NCBI GenBank assembly: GCA_963662375.2
Contig: CAXXRP010000015.1
Location: 186,001-250,000, forward strand
Direction of reading: 5' to 3'
DNA length: 64,000 bases
DNA from: UBA11612 sp963662375
GTDB taxonomy: Bacteria; Pseudomonadota; Alphaproteobacteria; Rhodospirillales; Rhodospirillaceae
The notes under the pieces were generated by a model. It saw only the letters and a program-made list of their open reading frames with translations, did no database searches and had not been told where the DNA came from. Position numbers and translations under genes: made by a program. Shown one piece after another: positions 26,882 to 34,677 of this stretch (positions are counted from its first letter, which is position 1; each line of letters starts with the position of its first letter).

Positions 26882-26898
26882 CGCCACTCCCACGGCTT
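26882..26898 (-). repeat. 17-base repeat, copy 1 (encodes KPWEWRR on the minus strand)
   Basis: CGCCACTCCCACGGCTT occurs here and at 28636-28652. On the minus strand both copies can be read as KPWEWRR followed by two residues and a stop (NQ here). This looks like the 3' end of a gene present twice as remnants. I do not recognise the protein. Confidence 0.55.
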
Positions 26899-27057
26899 CA
26901 TAAACTCACCAGCCCACATACCCCGCCCTGCTAATGTTGCTAATTCTGCTACACTTCCCTGAGAGGAGGGGAGATGAGTCAGCCGAACAATACCGCCGAG
27001 CGCGACGCTCCGAACCCACCAACCATCGCCTTCTTACGCGACCGCAACGGCTGTCCT

Positions 27058-27107
27058 GGGCTTTGTCAGAGGAAACCGGCTCAAGCCGGTTTCCTCTGAC
27101 AAAGCCC
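27058..27107. repeat. Near-perfect 50-base palindrome
   Basis: Two 24-base arms are exact inverse complements around a two-base centre. The arm begins GGGCTTTGTCAGAGG. No T-run follows, so it is not a standard terminator. It ends 3 bases before the att-like copy of the tRNA-Lys 3' end. Possible roles are a bidirectional transcription stop or a recombination structure. Confidence 0.85.
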
Positions 27108-27110
27108 CGC

Positions 27111-27121
27111 TGCGCCTACCA
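27111..27121 (+). repeat. Possible right attachment core of the tRNA-Lys island
   Basis: It is an 11-base direct copy of the tRNA-Lys 3' end (19661-19671). The bases further upstream do not reproduce the T-arm, so only the terminal part of the tRNA is repeated. It may be a true att core or a chance match. Confidence 0.4.
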
Positions 27122-27322
27122 TATATTTCAATGAGTTATGAGATATTGGGCGCTTTTCACGCACTTAATATGTGATATTGGCTACCACGGGGCTACCACG
27201 GCAGAGAGCTTTGCCCCATCGGTTGCCAATCTATCCGCTATGACAAAATTAACGTTTTCGACAAAATGCCTGAGCATTTCGCCTGTAGACTGCGACGATG
27301 AACTTTAGCGCGAGGTGTTAAA

Positions 27323-27748
27323 ATGCCCATACAGATCGTGGATATCGACCACATCGTGCTGTTGGTTGAAGATGTTGATCACGCCATCAGTTTCTATTGT
27401 GATGCGCTAGGTTGCACCATGGACCGTGAACGCGCGGACATTGGTTTGTACCACTTGCGTGCCGGAAGCGCCTTTATAGATTTGGTGGACGTCAACGGCA
27501 AACTTGGACGAGAACGCGTCGGTCCAGGAGGGGCAAAGGGCAGAAACGTGGATCACTTTGCCCTGAGTATGGCAGAGTTTAACGAAAAAGAAATTCGCGC
27601 TCATCTCGCGTCCCACGGCATTGATGCAGGCGAGGTTGTTGAGCGATACGGTTCAAAGGGCAGTGGGCCTTCTATCTATATAATTGACCCAGATGGCAAT
27701 ACCGTCGAATTAAAAGGACCTAAGACAAGCTCAGGCAAATTGCCCTAG
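27323..27748 (+). CDS. VOC family (glyoxalase/dioxygenase-like) protein
   Basis: The 141-residue protein is one complete vicinal-oxygen-chelate domain with two beta-alpha-beta-beta-beta modules. DIDHIVLLVEDVDHAISFYCDALG opens the first and RNVDHFALSM the second. The late SIYIIDPDGNTVEL is the usual metal-ligand Glu strand. His near residue 10, His near 77 and the final Glu could bind a metal. Substrate cannot be inferred; relatives include lactoylglutathione lyase-like and resistance proteins. It stands alone between the island junction and a convergent exported-protein gene. Confidence 0.88.
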   Translation: MPIQIVDIDHIVLLVEDVDHAISFYCDALGCTMDRERADIGLYHLRAGSAFIDLVDVNGKLGRERVGPGGAKGRNVDHFALSMAEFNEKEIRAHLASHGIDAGEVVERYGSKGSGPSIYIIDPDGNTVELKGPKTSSGKLP

Positions 27749-27804
27749 TGAATTTGGTTTTGGGCTTGTGCCTGGCGGGTAGCGGAACTATCGCGAAAAA
27801 ACCG

Positions 27805-28467
27805 TCAGTCTCCTGGCGCTCGAACATTCCTATTGGTGAGCTTAGGTAAGCCCCAACGAGCGAGGGCACGCTCCAAAGCCGAATCGTTAAACCCTGTATA
27901 AAAGTCTGACATGTATCCGTTTCTTCCGACTTCATAACCCCGCGGTGCGCTTTTAGCCCACACGCGGTGGCTACGCAGTGCCCCATTTTCAAGAAAATCG
28001 ATACCTATCAAAAAGTAGAAGATAGAATCACAGTTGGTATTCACTGTCGCCACTATAAAAATTTCTTTGATGTTATCATCCGACAGAAACCTATCACTAG
28101 TTGAACCAATCGCGCTTTCCAGTGCTAGTTCAGCGGCATCGATATTCATGGACTTCTGAAGCGCCGCTTGGCTTTTGCGGAGCAGACCCTCCATACGCTC
28201 CAAATCCGAAGCGATACATTTGCGGGCTCTTGTTTCTCGATCTGCCTTCTTGGCCGCCAGCAGCTGTGCATCCTGCCGTTTTCTTGCCGCGTCAGTTTTG
28301 ACGGTGATACAGTCTTGCCGCATAAAGAAGTCATAAAACGTCCTTGGATGCTCCTTTGCACACAACTTCTCTATCTCATAAATTTGGGCATCCCAAGAAT
28401 CCGCCGCAATAACTGGTGAGACACCGCTTGTGACCGCGAAAGCAATAATGAGAATATGTGTTCGCAT
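27805..28467 (-). CDS. Exported protein of unknown function
   Basis: I do not recognise the family. A signal peptide (MRTHILIIAFAVTSGVSPVIA) precedes a mature part of about 200 residues. Residues about 60-115 are strongly charged and helical (AARKRQDAQLLAAKKADRE), probably a coiled coil with Cys residues at either end. A globular part follows (IFIVATVNTNCDSIFYFLIG). It converges with the VOC gene. Its ribosome site is weak and it could be a recent acquisition, as neighbours on the upstream side are remnants. Confidence 0.6.
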   Translation of the reverse strand: MRTHILIIAFAVTSGVSPVIAADSWDAQIYEIEKLCAKEHPRTFYDFFMRQDCITVKTDAARKRQDAQLLAAKKADRETRARKCIASDLERMEGLLRKSQAALQKSMNIDAAELALESAIGSTSDRFLSDDNIKEIFIVATVNTNCDSIFYFLIGIDFLENGALRSHRVWAKSAPRGYEVGRNGYMSDFYTGFNDSALERALARWGLPKLTNRNVRAPGD

Positions 28468-28635
28468 AATACTGCGTTAGTTTCCAAATCAGCGTCGCTG
28501 TACATTACCAGATGACGCAATTAGCACAGAAACAACTATTCCAATTTTAAAGATTGCATCGACAGAAACAGACATGTCTGTCTTTTCTAGCTACCCCTAC
28601 AGCATAGGGGAATGATAGCCCTCTACCGCATGCGA

Positions 28636-28652
28636 CGCCACTCCCACGGCTT
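28636..28652 (-). repeat. 17-base repeat, copy 2 (encodes KPWEWRR on the minus strand)
   Basis: It matches 26882-26898 exactly. The minus-strand reading is KPWEWRRMR then stop. It lies about 120 bases before a tRNA 3' fragment, just as copy 1 lies about 210 bases before the tRNA-Lys-like site. Confidence 0.55.
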
Positions 28653-28774
28653 AGAATACGGCGTTCCCGTGAAAGGTCTTTGCGCTGCATTTCCGGGTGA
28701 ATGGTGCCATCCTTTAGTTTTTCCTCAAAGGCATCATCCGAGAGTTTAGGATCTCATAAAGCGTTCGCCAATGA

Positions 28775-28811
28775 GGCGGCAACCGGGGTTCGAATCCCCG
28801 TGGGGACGCCA
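28775..28811 (+). pseudogene. 3' fragment of tRNA-Glu (att-type remnant)
   Basis: The 37 bases cover the 3' anticodon strand GGCGG, variable CAAC, T-arm CGGGG-TTCGAAT-CCCCG, acceptor 3' strand TGGGGAC, discriminator G and CCA. This matches the 3' half of bacterial tRNA-Glu. The required 5' acceptor strand GTCCCCA, D-arm and anticodon are absent upstream, so it is not a functional gene. Such fragments typically remain after integration or excision of an element at a tRNA gene. The intact tRNA-Glu is not in this window. Confidence 0.8.
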
Positions 28812-29064
28812 TTCGTGTACAAAAGCGTGAACTCCGCCGTCGGCTAGCTTCGGTGCATTGGCCACGGTCGCGGCTAGCGCATCGAAGCCATCGCGCAAGC
28901 GCTATGCCGAACATCGGAGGTTGTCAGACGACACTGCGCCATTATCATGGCCGCGCTAACTTCTCTGCTGACCTGTTCCAGCCGCACCGATTTGCACACC
29001 TAAACATGTAAACGATGCTTAGCTCGGTAACCTCGCCCGACTTAAATCAGCCCTCCACAAAGAA

Positions 29065-31023
29065 TTGAAGGTTCTCTTGCGAATTATAAAGTGCATCGCC
29101 ATTGCCGCTGCCCTGACCACATTTTCACTCACGGCACACGCACAGCGCGCCTCTGAAAATGTAGTGACCTTGGCGCAGGATGCCTTCGGCACGACCATCG
29201 GCGATGACAGCATCGGCCTTTACAGCTCGACCAATGCGCGGGGGTTCAGTCCCAAAGACGCCGGGAACATACGCATTGAAGGGCTTTTTTTCGAGCAACA
29301 AACGAGAGGTTTCGGTTTTAGCAATCAGCTGAGTAAAAGCACCACCATGCGTGTTGGTTTGAGCGCACAATCCTATCCTTTTCCCGCGCCGACTGGCATC
29401 GCCGACATCCGCCTTAGATTACCGGGCGATAAAGCCCTTGTCAGTGTCACTTCATTTTTCGGGCCTTACAGCGCCTCATACGGCGGGCAAGCCGATCTGG
29501 AGCTGCCTATTATAAGTAAGAAGTTAGGCGCGGTGTTCAGCGTGGCAGGCGCCCATAGGGAATTGGATGGCCATGGTGGTTTTCGTTACCTGGATTTCTC
29601 GGGCCTGCTGCACTGGACGCCGAAATCCAACACGGAAATTATTGCGTTTTATAAGAGAAGCGAAGCCGAGAACGGAACGTTCACGCCCCCTGCTATCTTT
29701 ACAGGGGGCGCGTTCTTGCCGCCCGAAATAGACAGGAGCAACTTTTTCGGACCGGATTTTGCCCAAGGAAGACACAGAATCCAGACGAATATTGGGCTGA
29801 TCGGCCGCAGCTTGGTGTTCAATAATTGGCGCCTGCAAGCCGGTTTGTTTCGGTCCGTGAATTCTCTAGAGAACGATTTTTTCATTCATTATACGAATAC
29901 ACAACCTGATGGCACTGCGGATCTAAATATCCGTTCTCGGCCACCGCCGTGGCTCGCGTCTTTTTCGGGCGAAGTGCGCGCCTCAGGTGTGTTCGCAGAT
30001 GGGCCTCGGCGTCATACGCTGCACATTTCTGCCAAAGGCCGTGCGGGCAAACGCTTGTTTGGCGGTGAAGACACGCTGTCGTTTGGCACCGCCACGATCG
30101 GCGTTCCCATTTCGTTTACAAAACCCACCGGATTTAATTTCGGCACGCAAAGCCGCGACAAAATACGCCATGGAACGACAGGCGTAAGTTACGTCGGTCA
30201 ATGGGCTGGAGTCGGCGAAGTCAGCGTTGGTGTGCAGAAGGCGTTTTATCGCCGCACTGTCGATCAATTCGGGCCCACCCTTACCACCACGCGCAATAAC
30301 CCGTGGCTGTACAACGGAACGCTCGCGATAGAGGGCAGCGAAAATTTGACCTTTTACGCCAGCTATATGCGCGGGCTGGAGGACTCTGGAATCGCCCCGG
30401 AAAGCGCGGCCAACCCAGGAGAGGCACTGGCGGCCAGCCTGACGGAACAAATTGATGCTGGCTTGCGTTACAAGATCACGCCGGACATCACGTTGGTCGC
30501 GGGCGTTTTTGAAGTGAAAAAGCCGTATTTCGACCGCGATACATCAAACGTCTTTGCGCGCGTGGGCTCGCTCCGTCACCGCGGCGTTGAGATGTCTTTG
30601 TCGGGCCAACCGCTGGAAGGCTTGAAAGTCGTCACCGGGGTTGTGCTTCTTCAGGCGCGTATATCCGGAACGACCGTGGATTTGGGTTTGATTGGCGATG
30701 TGCCACCAGGGGAGCTTCCCGTGTTGATCCGATTAAACGCAGACTATGGACCGGTCGCATGGCGCGGGTTTTCGGTGAACGCGAAGGCTAATTTCGAGGA
30801 CTCTCACAACGCGAACCGGCTTAATACGGTGAGGATTTCTTCTATAACCACCGTGGATTTAGGCGCGCGTTATAATTTCAAGATTTACGACGCCTCGACA
30901 TCCTTCCGGTTTGACGTGCGGAACGTGGCCAATGTGTTCGCATGGACGGTCGCGGGCGCATCGGGCATTTATAGGCCCTTGTCTCCCCGTAAGTACATCG
31001 CGCGCGTGGCTGCGGAGTATTGA
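29065..31023 (+). CDS. TonB-dependent outer-membrane receptor
   Basis: The 652-residue protein starts at a TTG, with signal peptide ending TAHAQ (about residue 27). A plug-like region follows (IGLYSSTNARGFSPKDAGNIRIEGLFF, about 50-76), then a long beta-barrel with alternating hydrophobic strands, ending in the aromatic-rich YIARVAAEY typical of outer-membrane barrels. NVFAWTVAGASGIYRPLSPRKY is a common final-strand context. The ligand cannot be read from the sequence. The PCu(A)C copper chaperone gene 360 bases downstream suggests metal, perhaps copper, uptake. It is the first intact gene after the tRNA-Glu remnant. Confidence 0.82.
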   Translation: MKVLLRIIKCIAIAAALTTFSLTAHAQRASENVVTLAQDAFGTTIGDDSIGLYSSTNARGFSPKDAGNIRIEGLFFEQQTRGFGFSNQLSKSTTMRVGLSAQSYPFPAPTGIADIRLRLPGDKALVSVTSFFGPYSASYGGQADLELPIISKKLGAVFSVAGAHRELDGHGGFRYLDFSGLLHWTPKSNTEIIAFYKRSEAENGTFTPPAIFTGGAFLPPEIDRSNFFGPDFAQGRHRIQTNIGLIGRSLVFNNWRLQAGLFRSVNSLENDFFIHYTNTQPDGTADLNIRSRPPPWLASFSGEVRASGVFADGPRRHTLHISAKGRAGKRLFGGEDTLSFGTATIGVPISFTKPTGFNFGTQSRDKIRHGTTGVSYVGQWAGVGEVSVGVQKAFYRRTVDQFGPTLTTTRNNPWLYNGTLAIEGSENLTFYASYMRGLEDSGIAPESAANPGEALAASLTEQIDAGLRYKITPDITLVAGVFEVKKPYFDRDTSNVFARVGSLRHRGVEMSLSGQPLEGLKVVTGVVLLQARISGTTVDLGLIGDVPPGELPVLIRLNADYGPVAWRGFSVNAKANFEDSHNANRLNTVRISSITTVDLGARYNFKIYDASTSFRFDVRNVANVFAWTVAGASGIYRPLSPRKYIARVAAEY

Positions 31024-31385
31024 GTGAATTGTGCATTGGCGCCTCCCCGGCATTTAGGAGACGCCAATCAGGCTGCTACAAAAAGGGTAAATTTGAAGCG
31101 GTTCACGCTTTTATTACCAATGGGACGCCAATTAATCGGTGGAACTCTGGCCGCTCCAGGAGTACTCATTTCCACACCAGAGAATGTCCGCGTAGCGTGG
31201 ACATCCGTTCGACACCATCGCTGCTGTCCGCTGCCGGGCAAATTTTGAAGCGCGAGCTGCGGAGAGAGTTTCTGGAGAAAAGCGGGACTGCAAAAATCGG
31301 TTAGTGGATCGGCAGTCGCCGTTCCTGTTTGTGCCTTATGAAGAAATGCGCTGGAAGTGTTAGTATTATTGAAGTGAAAATTTTG
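31024..31385 (+). other. Intergenic region between the receptor and the copper chaperone
   Basis: A short frame from 31024 includes a signal-like run (LLLPMGRQLIGGTLAAPGVL) that recalls the start of exported binding proteins, but it stops at 31248 and has no recognisable mature domain. It may be a decayed gene; nothing else is seen. Confidence 0.4.
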
Positions 31386-31865
31386 ATGAAGCGGATTGCT
31401 ATTGTAGTTGCCGCCCTATTCATTGGTTGGGCGCAGTCGTGGGCACACGAATTTACGCTGGGCGATCTTGTCATCGGCCATCCTTGGGCGCGGCCGTCAT
31501 TGGGCTTAAGCCCCAACGGTGTTGCCTACATGATTGTCACCAATCGTGGATCGGTCGCTGATAGACTCGTGGGTGTGAGCGCGGGTGTGGCCAAGCGCGT
31601 TGAACTGCACGCGACGGTCATGGACGGCGATGTCATGCGCATGCGTCCGGTGACGGATGGTGTCGAAATTCCGCCAGGACAGGCGATAGAAATCGCGCCG
31701 GGTGGATTGCATGTCATGCTGATGGAGGTAGCGGCACCGCTAAGCGAGGGAGATAGCTTTCCCCTGAGTTTGGAATTCGAGCGTGCCGGAGCGGTCGAAG
31801 TGTCTGTTCATGTCGAGAGTAAGCCGGAAAAAACGGCGCGCCCGGAGCGCGAACACCATCATTAG
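31386..31865 (+). CDS. PCu(A)C periplasmic copper chaperone
   Basis: The ATG at 31386 gives 159 residues with signal peptide MKRIAIVVAALFIGWAQSWA. The mature protein is one PCu(A)C cupredoxin-like domain. The Cu(I) motif H-X10-M-X22-H-X-M is visible: VELH, then MRMRP, then GGLHVMLM. HPWARPSLGLSPNGVAYM is the usual opening. An extra His-rich tail (REHHH) may add binding capacity. Members carry copper to cytochrome oxidase CuA sites. No cox or Sco genes are adjacent; the upstream TonB receptor is the only hint of context. Confidence 0.9.
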   Translation: MKRIAIVVAALFIGWAQSWAHEFTLGDLVIGHPWARPSLGLSPNGVAYMIVTNRGSVADRLVGVSAGVAKRVELHATVMDGDVMRMRPVTDGVEIPPGQAIEIAPGGLHVMLMEVAAPLSEGDSFPLSLEFERAGAVEVSVHVESKPEKTARPEREHHH

Positions 31866-31906
31866 CCAAATGGTATTGTTAATTTTTGTAGAAGTAATAG
31901 GCCGTT

Positions 31907-32620
31907 GTGACAATTGTACTGCACGATCTTGCTCTTTCTGGCGACCTTCGCCCTTCTCCGTATTGTTGGCGGGTTCGGTATGCCTTGGAGCATAAGGGGC
32001 TCGACTACCGTGTGGCCCCGACGTCTTTTTCCGGCATCCAGGGTATAGCGGGCGGCGGTCAGAAGATGGTGCCTGTTATGGAAGTCTCTAGTTCGGGAGG
32101 CAATCGAGTCGTGGGTGACAGTTGGGACATCGCCGATGACTTGGAAAAAACATACTCCGACAAGCCTTCGTTGTTCGGCGATGCCCAGGGCCGCTCGTAT
32201 GCATTCTTTGTCCAAAACTGGATTCTTAACAATCTGCAACGCCCGATGTTAAAAACAATTATTCTCGATATCTACGAGCGCACTCTCCCCGAGGACAAAG
32301 AGAATTTTCGTAGGTCGCGCGAGCAACGCATAGGTATGACGTTGGAAAAAATCGCCGCGGGCCCGATAGAAGAGCGTGTTGACGCTGTGAAAGCGGCTTT
32401 GGAGCCGGTGCGGGCCGTATTGCGAACCCAACCATTTCTCTGTGGTGCTGGACCGCTCCATGCCGACTATGTCATGGCGGGCCAATTGCACTGGCCTCGC
32501 GAGGTTTCCCCCATCCGCATATTAGAGGCTGATGATCCCATTACGCCCTGGTTCGAGCGTATACTCGCACTCTACGACCGAATTGGCGCGGAAAGCACCC
32601 GCACATGGAACGGGCCTTAG
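31907..32620 (+). CDS. Glutathione S-transferase family protein
   Basis: The 237-residue protein starts at a GTG. The N-terminal thioredoxin-like domain opens LHDLALSGDLRPSPYCWRVRYALEHKGL, with Ser-Pro-Tyr-Cys at the usual active-site turn; QKMVPVMEV supplies the cis-Pro and a DSWDIADDLE segment follows. The C-terminal helical domain contains GAGPLHADYVMAGQLHW, the N-capping and core region. It is similar to alphaproteobacterial GSTs related to beta-etherases and maleylacetoacetate isomerases. Substrate unknown. Confidence 0.85.
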   Translation: MTIVLHDLALSGDLRPSPYCWRVRYALEHKGLDYRVAPTSFSGIQGIAGGGQKMVPVMEVSSSGGNRVVGDSWDIADDLEKTYSDKPSLFGDAQGRSYAFFVQNWILNNLQRPMLKTIILDIYERTLPEDKENFRRSREQRIGMTLEKIAAGPIEERVDAVKAALEPVRAVLRTQPFLCGAGPLHADYVMAGQLHWPREVSPIRILEADDPITPWFERILALYDRIGAESTRTWNGP

Positions 32621-32625
32621 GACGC

Positions 32626-33093
32626 CGTGAAGGCGCTCTTTGCCCGCTTTTACCGCGCCTTTCCAGCACCTTTGGTCAAGTTTGCTCTTCGCCGAGCGCA
32701 CACTAAATTTAATGTGACCGCGGTTGGCATTGTTTTCGACGAGAAGGGCAAAGTCTTAGTGTTGCGGCATGTTTATCGGCACCACCATCCTTGAGGCCTG
32801 CCGGCGGGATTTCTAGGCGCTGGTGAAACGCCGGAAGCGGGGATGCTGCGGGAGCTGAAAGAGGAAACGGCCCTATCGGCTCATGTTACCGACAACTCCT
32901 GTCGGTCACCTTCTCCAGCCGCCGGCACTTGGAAATCGCCATTGTGGGTTCGGTCGACAGCACGCAGATTCCATCCTTTAATCATGAGATTTTTGAGGCC
33001 ATTTTTGCCGACCCACCGAACCTCCCACCAGGCATGCCCCCAGGCTAAAAAGAGCTCGTGGAGCGTGCCGCAGCTCTGCCCGGTACCGCATAA
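32626..33093 (+). pseudogene. NUDIX hydrolase pseudogene
   Basis: Reading from a GTG at 32626 gives VKALFARFYRAFPAPLVKF and a NUDIX fold start (FNVTAVGIVFDEKGKVLVLRH). A TGA stands where Trp is expected in HRYPWGLPGG. The NUDIX box then continues in the same frame: GAGETPEAGMLRELKEET. A frameshift follows near 32890. The next frame reads SVTFSSRRHLEIAIVGSV and FNHEIFEAIFADPP, with another stop at 33046 before the natural end. At least three lesions make function impossible. NUDIX hydrolases cleave nucleoside diphosphate derivatives; the substrate here is unknown. Confidence 0.88.
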
Positions 33094-33190
33094 TTCATCC
33101 TTTCGGCGAAAAAACTTGCCCGTGCGGGGTGCTCTGCGATAGGGAGCTTTCCGTATCCCCGCAACCGCTGTCGAAGTTTTGGCAACAGAT

Positions 33191-33508
33191 ATGTCCGTCA
33201 TACACGTTACAAATCGTGCTGGAGAGCAGCATGCCATTGAAGGAAAACCTGGCAACACCGTTATGGAGATTCTTCGCGATGCCGACATGGACGTAGAAGC
33301 CATTTGCGGCGGATGCTGCTCCTGCGCGACGTGCCATGTAATTGTCGATGACGCATGGGCTGACAAGGTAGGTTTGCGGTCGGAAGATGAACAGGAATTG
33401 GTAGAGCAGACGGAATCCTATAGGCCTAGCAACTCGCGCCTCTCTTGCCAGATAAAGTTCACCGATGACCTGGATGGCCTTTCCGTCACGGTTGCGCCGC
33501 CTGAATAG
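33191..33508 (+). CDS. 2Fe-2S ferredoxin (adrenodoxin-like)
   Basis: The 105-residue protein begins at the ATG at 33191; a TTG 12 bases earlier is in frame but adds nothing typical. Cluster ligands are Cys39, Cys45, Cys48 (C-X5-C-X2-C) and Cys87 in SRLSCQIKF, as in vertebrate-type/adrenodoxin-like ferredoxins. The loop reads CGGCCSCATCH, with two extra cysteines (42, 43) where relatives usually have Ser or Ala. It donates electrons to oxygenases or P450s; no such partner is adjacent, and both neighbours are pseudogenes. Confidence 0.92.
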   Translation: MSVIHVTNRAGEQHAIEGKPGNTVMEILRDADMDVEAICGGCCSCATCHVIVDDAWADKVGLRSEDEQELVEQTESYRPSNSRLSCQIKFTDDLDGLSVTVAPPE

Positions 33509-33602
33509 GTCGTGGCGTCGGGTTTTACCTGTTCTTTAAGACCAGTTACAACGCACCCGTTGTCGTTCGGACCGAGACGTCAGAAAGGAGGTAGCAGCAG
33601 AT

Positions 33603-34665
33603 ATGCGATTACGGGGTTTCATTGCCCGTTCTATCCGGTGGCTGCTTTTCAACGGGCTGATCGTCACGTGCTTGGGAGCGGTAAATCCTGCGGAACTCCG
33701 GTACGGCGTGAAGGGGTTGCCGGTGAGTCTTGGCAATCCGTATGTGGCCGATGGCCTCACGGCGGACAGTGTTCTCAACGCGATCTTTGATGGAGTCACG
33801 CAGCTCGACATCAATGGCAATCCAATCCTGGCTCTCGCATTATCCTAGGAAAATCTTTCGCCGACATCATGGCGGTTCAAACTGCGCCGGGATGCAGTGT
33901 TTTCCAATGGTGAACCGTTCAACACCGATGCTGTGGTGGCGGCCATCGCTCTCAGGCAGGATGCGGGACGCGCATCTCCATTGAAAGATATAAAAATTCG
34001 CCAAGCCCTCAATTACGCGGTCGACAAAACGCGGTTGAACACCGAGGTGTTAAAAGGCCTCGCCGCACCCGAGGGTCAGCCGGCTGGGCGCAGAACGCTG
34101 GGTCACAACCCAAATATTCGCCCGTACCCTTATGACTCTGAACAGGCGAAAGCATTGCTATTCGATACTGGAATTGTCACGTCGTTTGGCTTGCGATTTG
34201 ATGGTGTGACCGGCCGCCTACCTGGAGGCGCTGAGATGTTAGCGGCTGTCGCTGCTGATCTTTGGGAAGTGGGCGTGAATGTTGAGATGCGCCCGGTCCC
34301 ATATGGCCGATGGTTGGTATCCTACGCCTCTGGGAATTGGCCCAATGACACAGACGGGTTCTTTGCCCTTCGAGAGCATGCCCACTAACGATGTTCAAAG
34401 CGCGCTGGAACCCTATTCGTGCCAAAATCCTGCACCGTTCTTCTGTGATGAAGAACTGACCGCTGCAATCGCGGCGGCGAACGAAGAGATGAGATTCACA
34501 AGCCGGCTGGCGCTCTTGGACAAACTGGCGCAGAGAGTTCACGATACGGTACCTGCGATCTTCTTGACCGAACTATTCGATTTGTTCGCGGTCTCGCGCG
34601 ACGTGAGTGGCTTTGCCGCTACAGGCCGCATTCCCGTTTATGAAAACATCTCGCTGGATGAGTAG
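33603..34665 (+). pseudogene. ABC transporter peptide/solute-binding protein (SBP family 5), degraded
   Basis: The frame starts with a signal-peptide-like segment and the mature opening LRYGVKGLPVSLGNPY. A TAG interrupts it at 33846-33848, but the same frame continues WRFKLRRDAVFSNGEPFNTD, typical of SBP family 5. It then jumps from VVAAIAL directly into KDIKIRQALNYAVDK, so roughly 200 residues have been deleted. After NVEMRPVPYGRW a frameshift near 34320 leads into a C-terminal part ending near 34665. Such proteins bind peptides or nickel for an ABC importer, and no permease genes are next to it. Confidence 0.88.
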
Positions 34666-34677
34666 TTTGGTAAAGGT

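Larger units (their letters stand above)
26858..27322 (+). other. Non-coding stretch with repeat, long palindrome and att-like site
   Basis: No intact gene is visible. The stretch holds a 17-base sequence repeated at 28636, a 50-base palindrome at 27058-27107, an 11-base copy of the tRNA-Lys 3' end at 27111-27121, and a tandem GGCTACCACGG duplication near 27180-27201. This has the look of the junction of an integrated element. Confidence 0.6.
28468..29064 (+). other. Junction region without an intact gene
   Basis: It contains the second copy of the 17-base repeat (28636-28652) and a 3' fragment of tRNA-Glu (28775-28811). The remaining sequence shows no convincing gene. Minus-strand frames across the tRNA fragment are translations of tRNA sequence. 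Confidence 0.6.

Noticed and set aside
28714..28914. Minus-strand open frame containing SPRGFEPRLPP.
   Set aside because: This is a translation of tRNA sequence (the tRNA-Glu fragment), a well-known annotation artefact.
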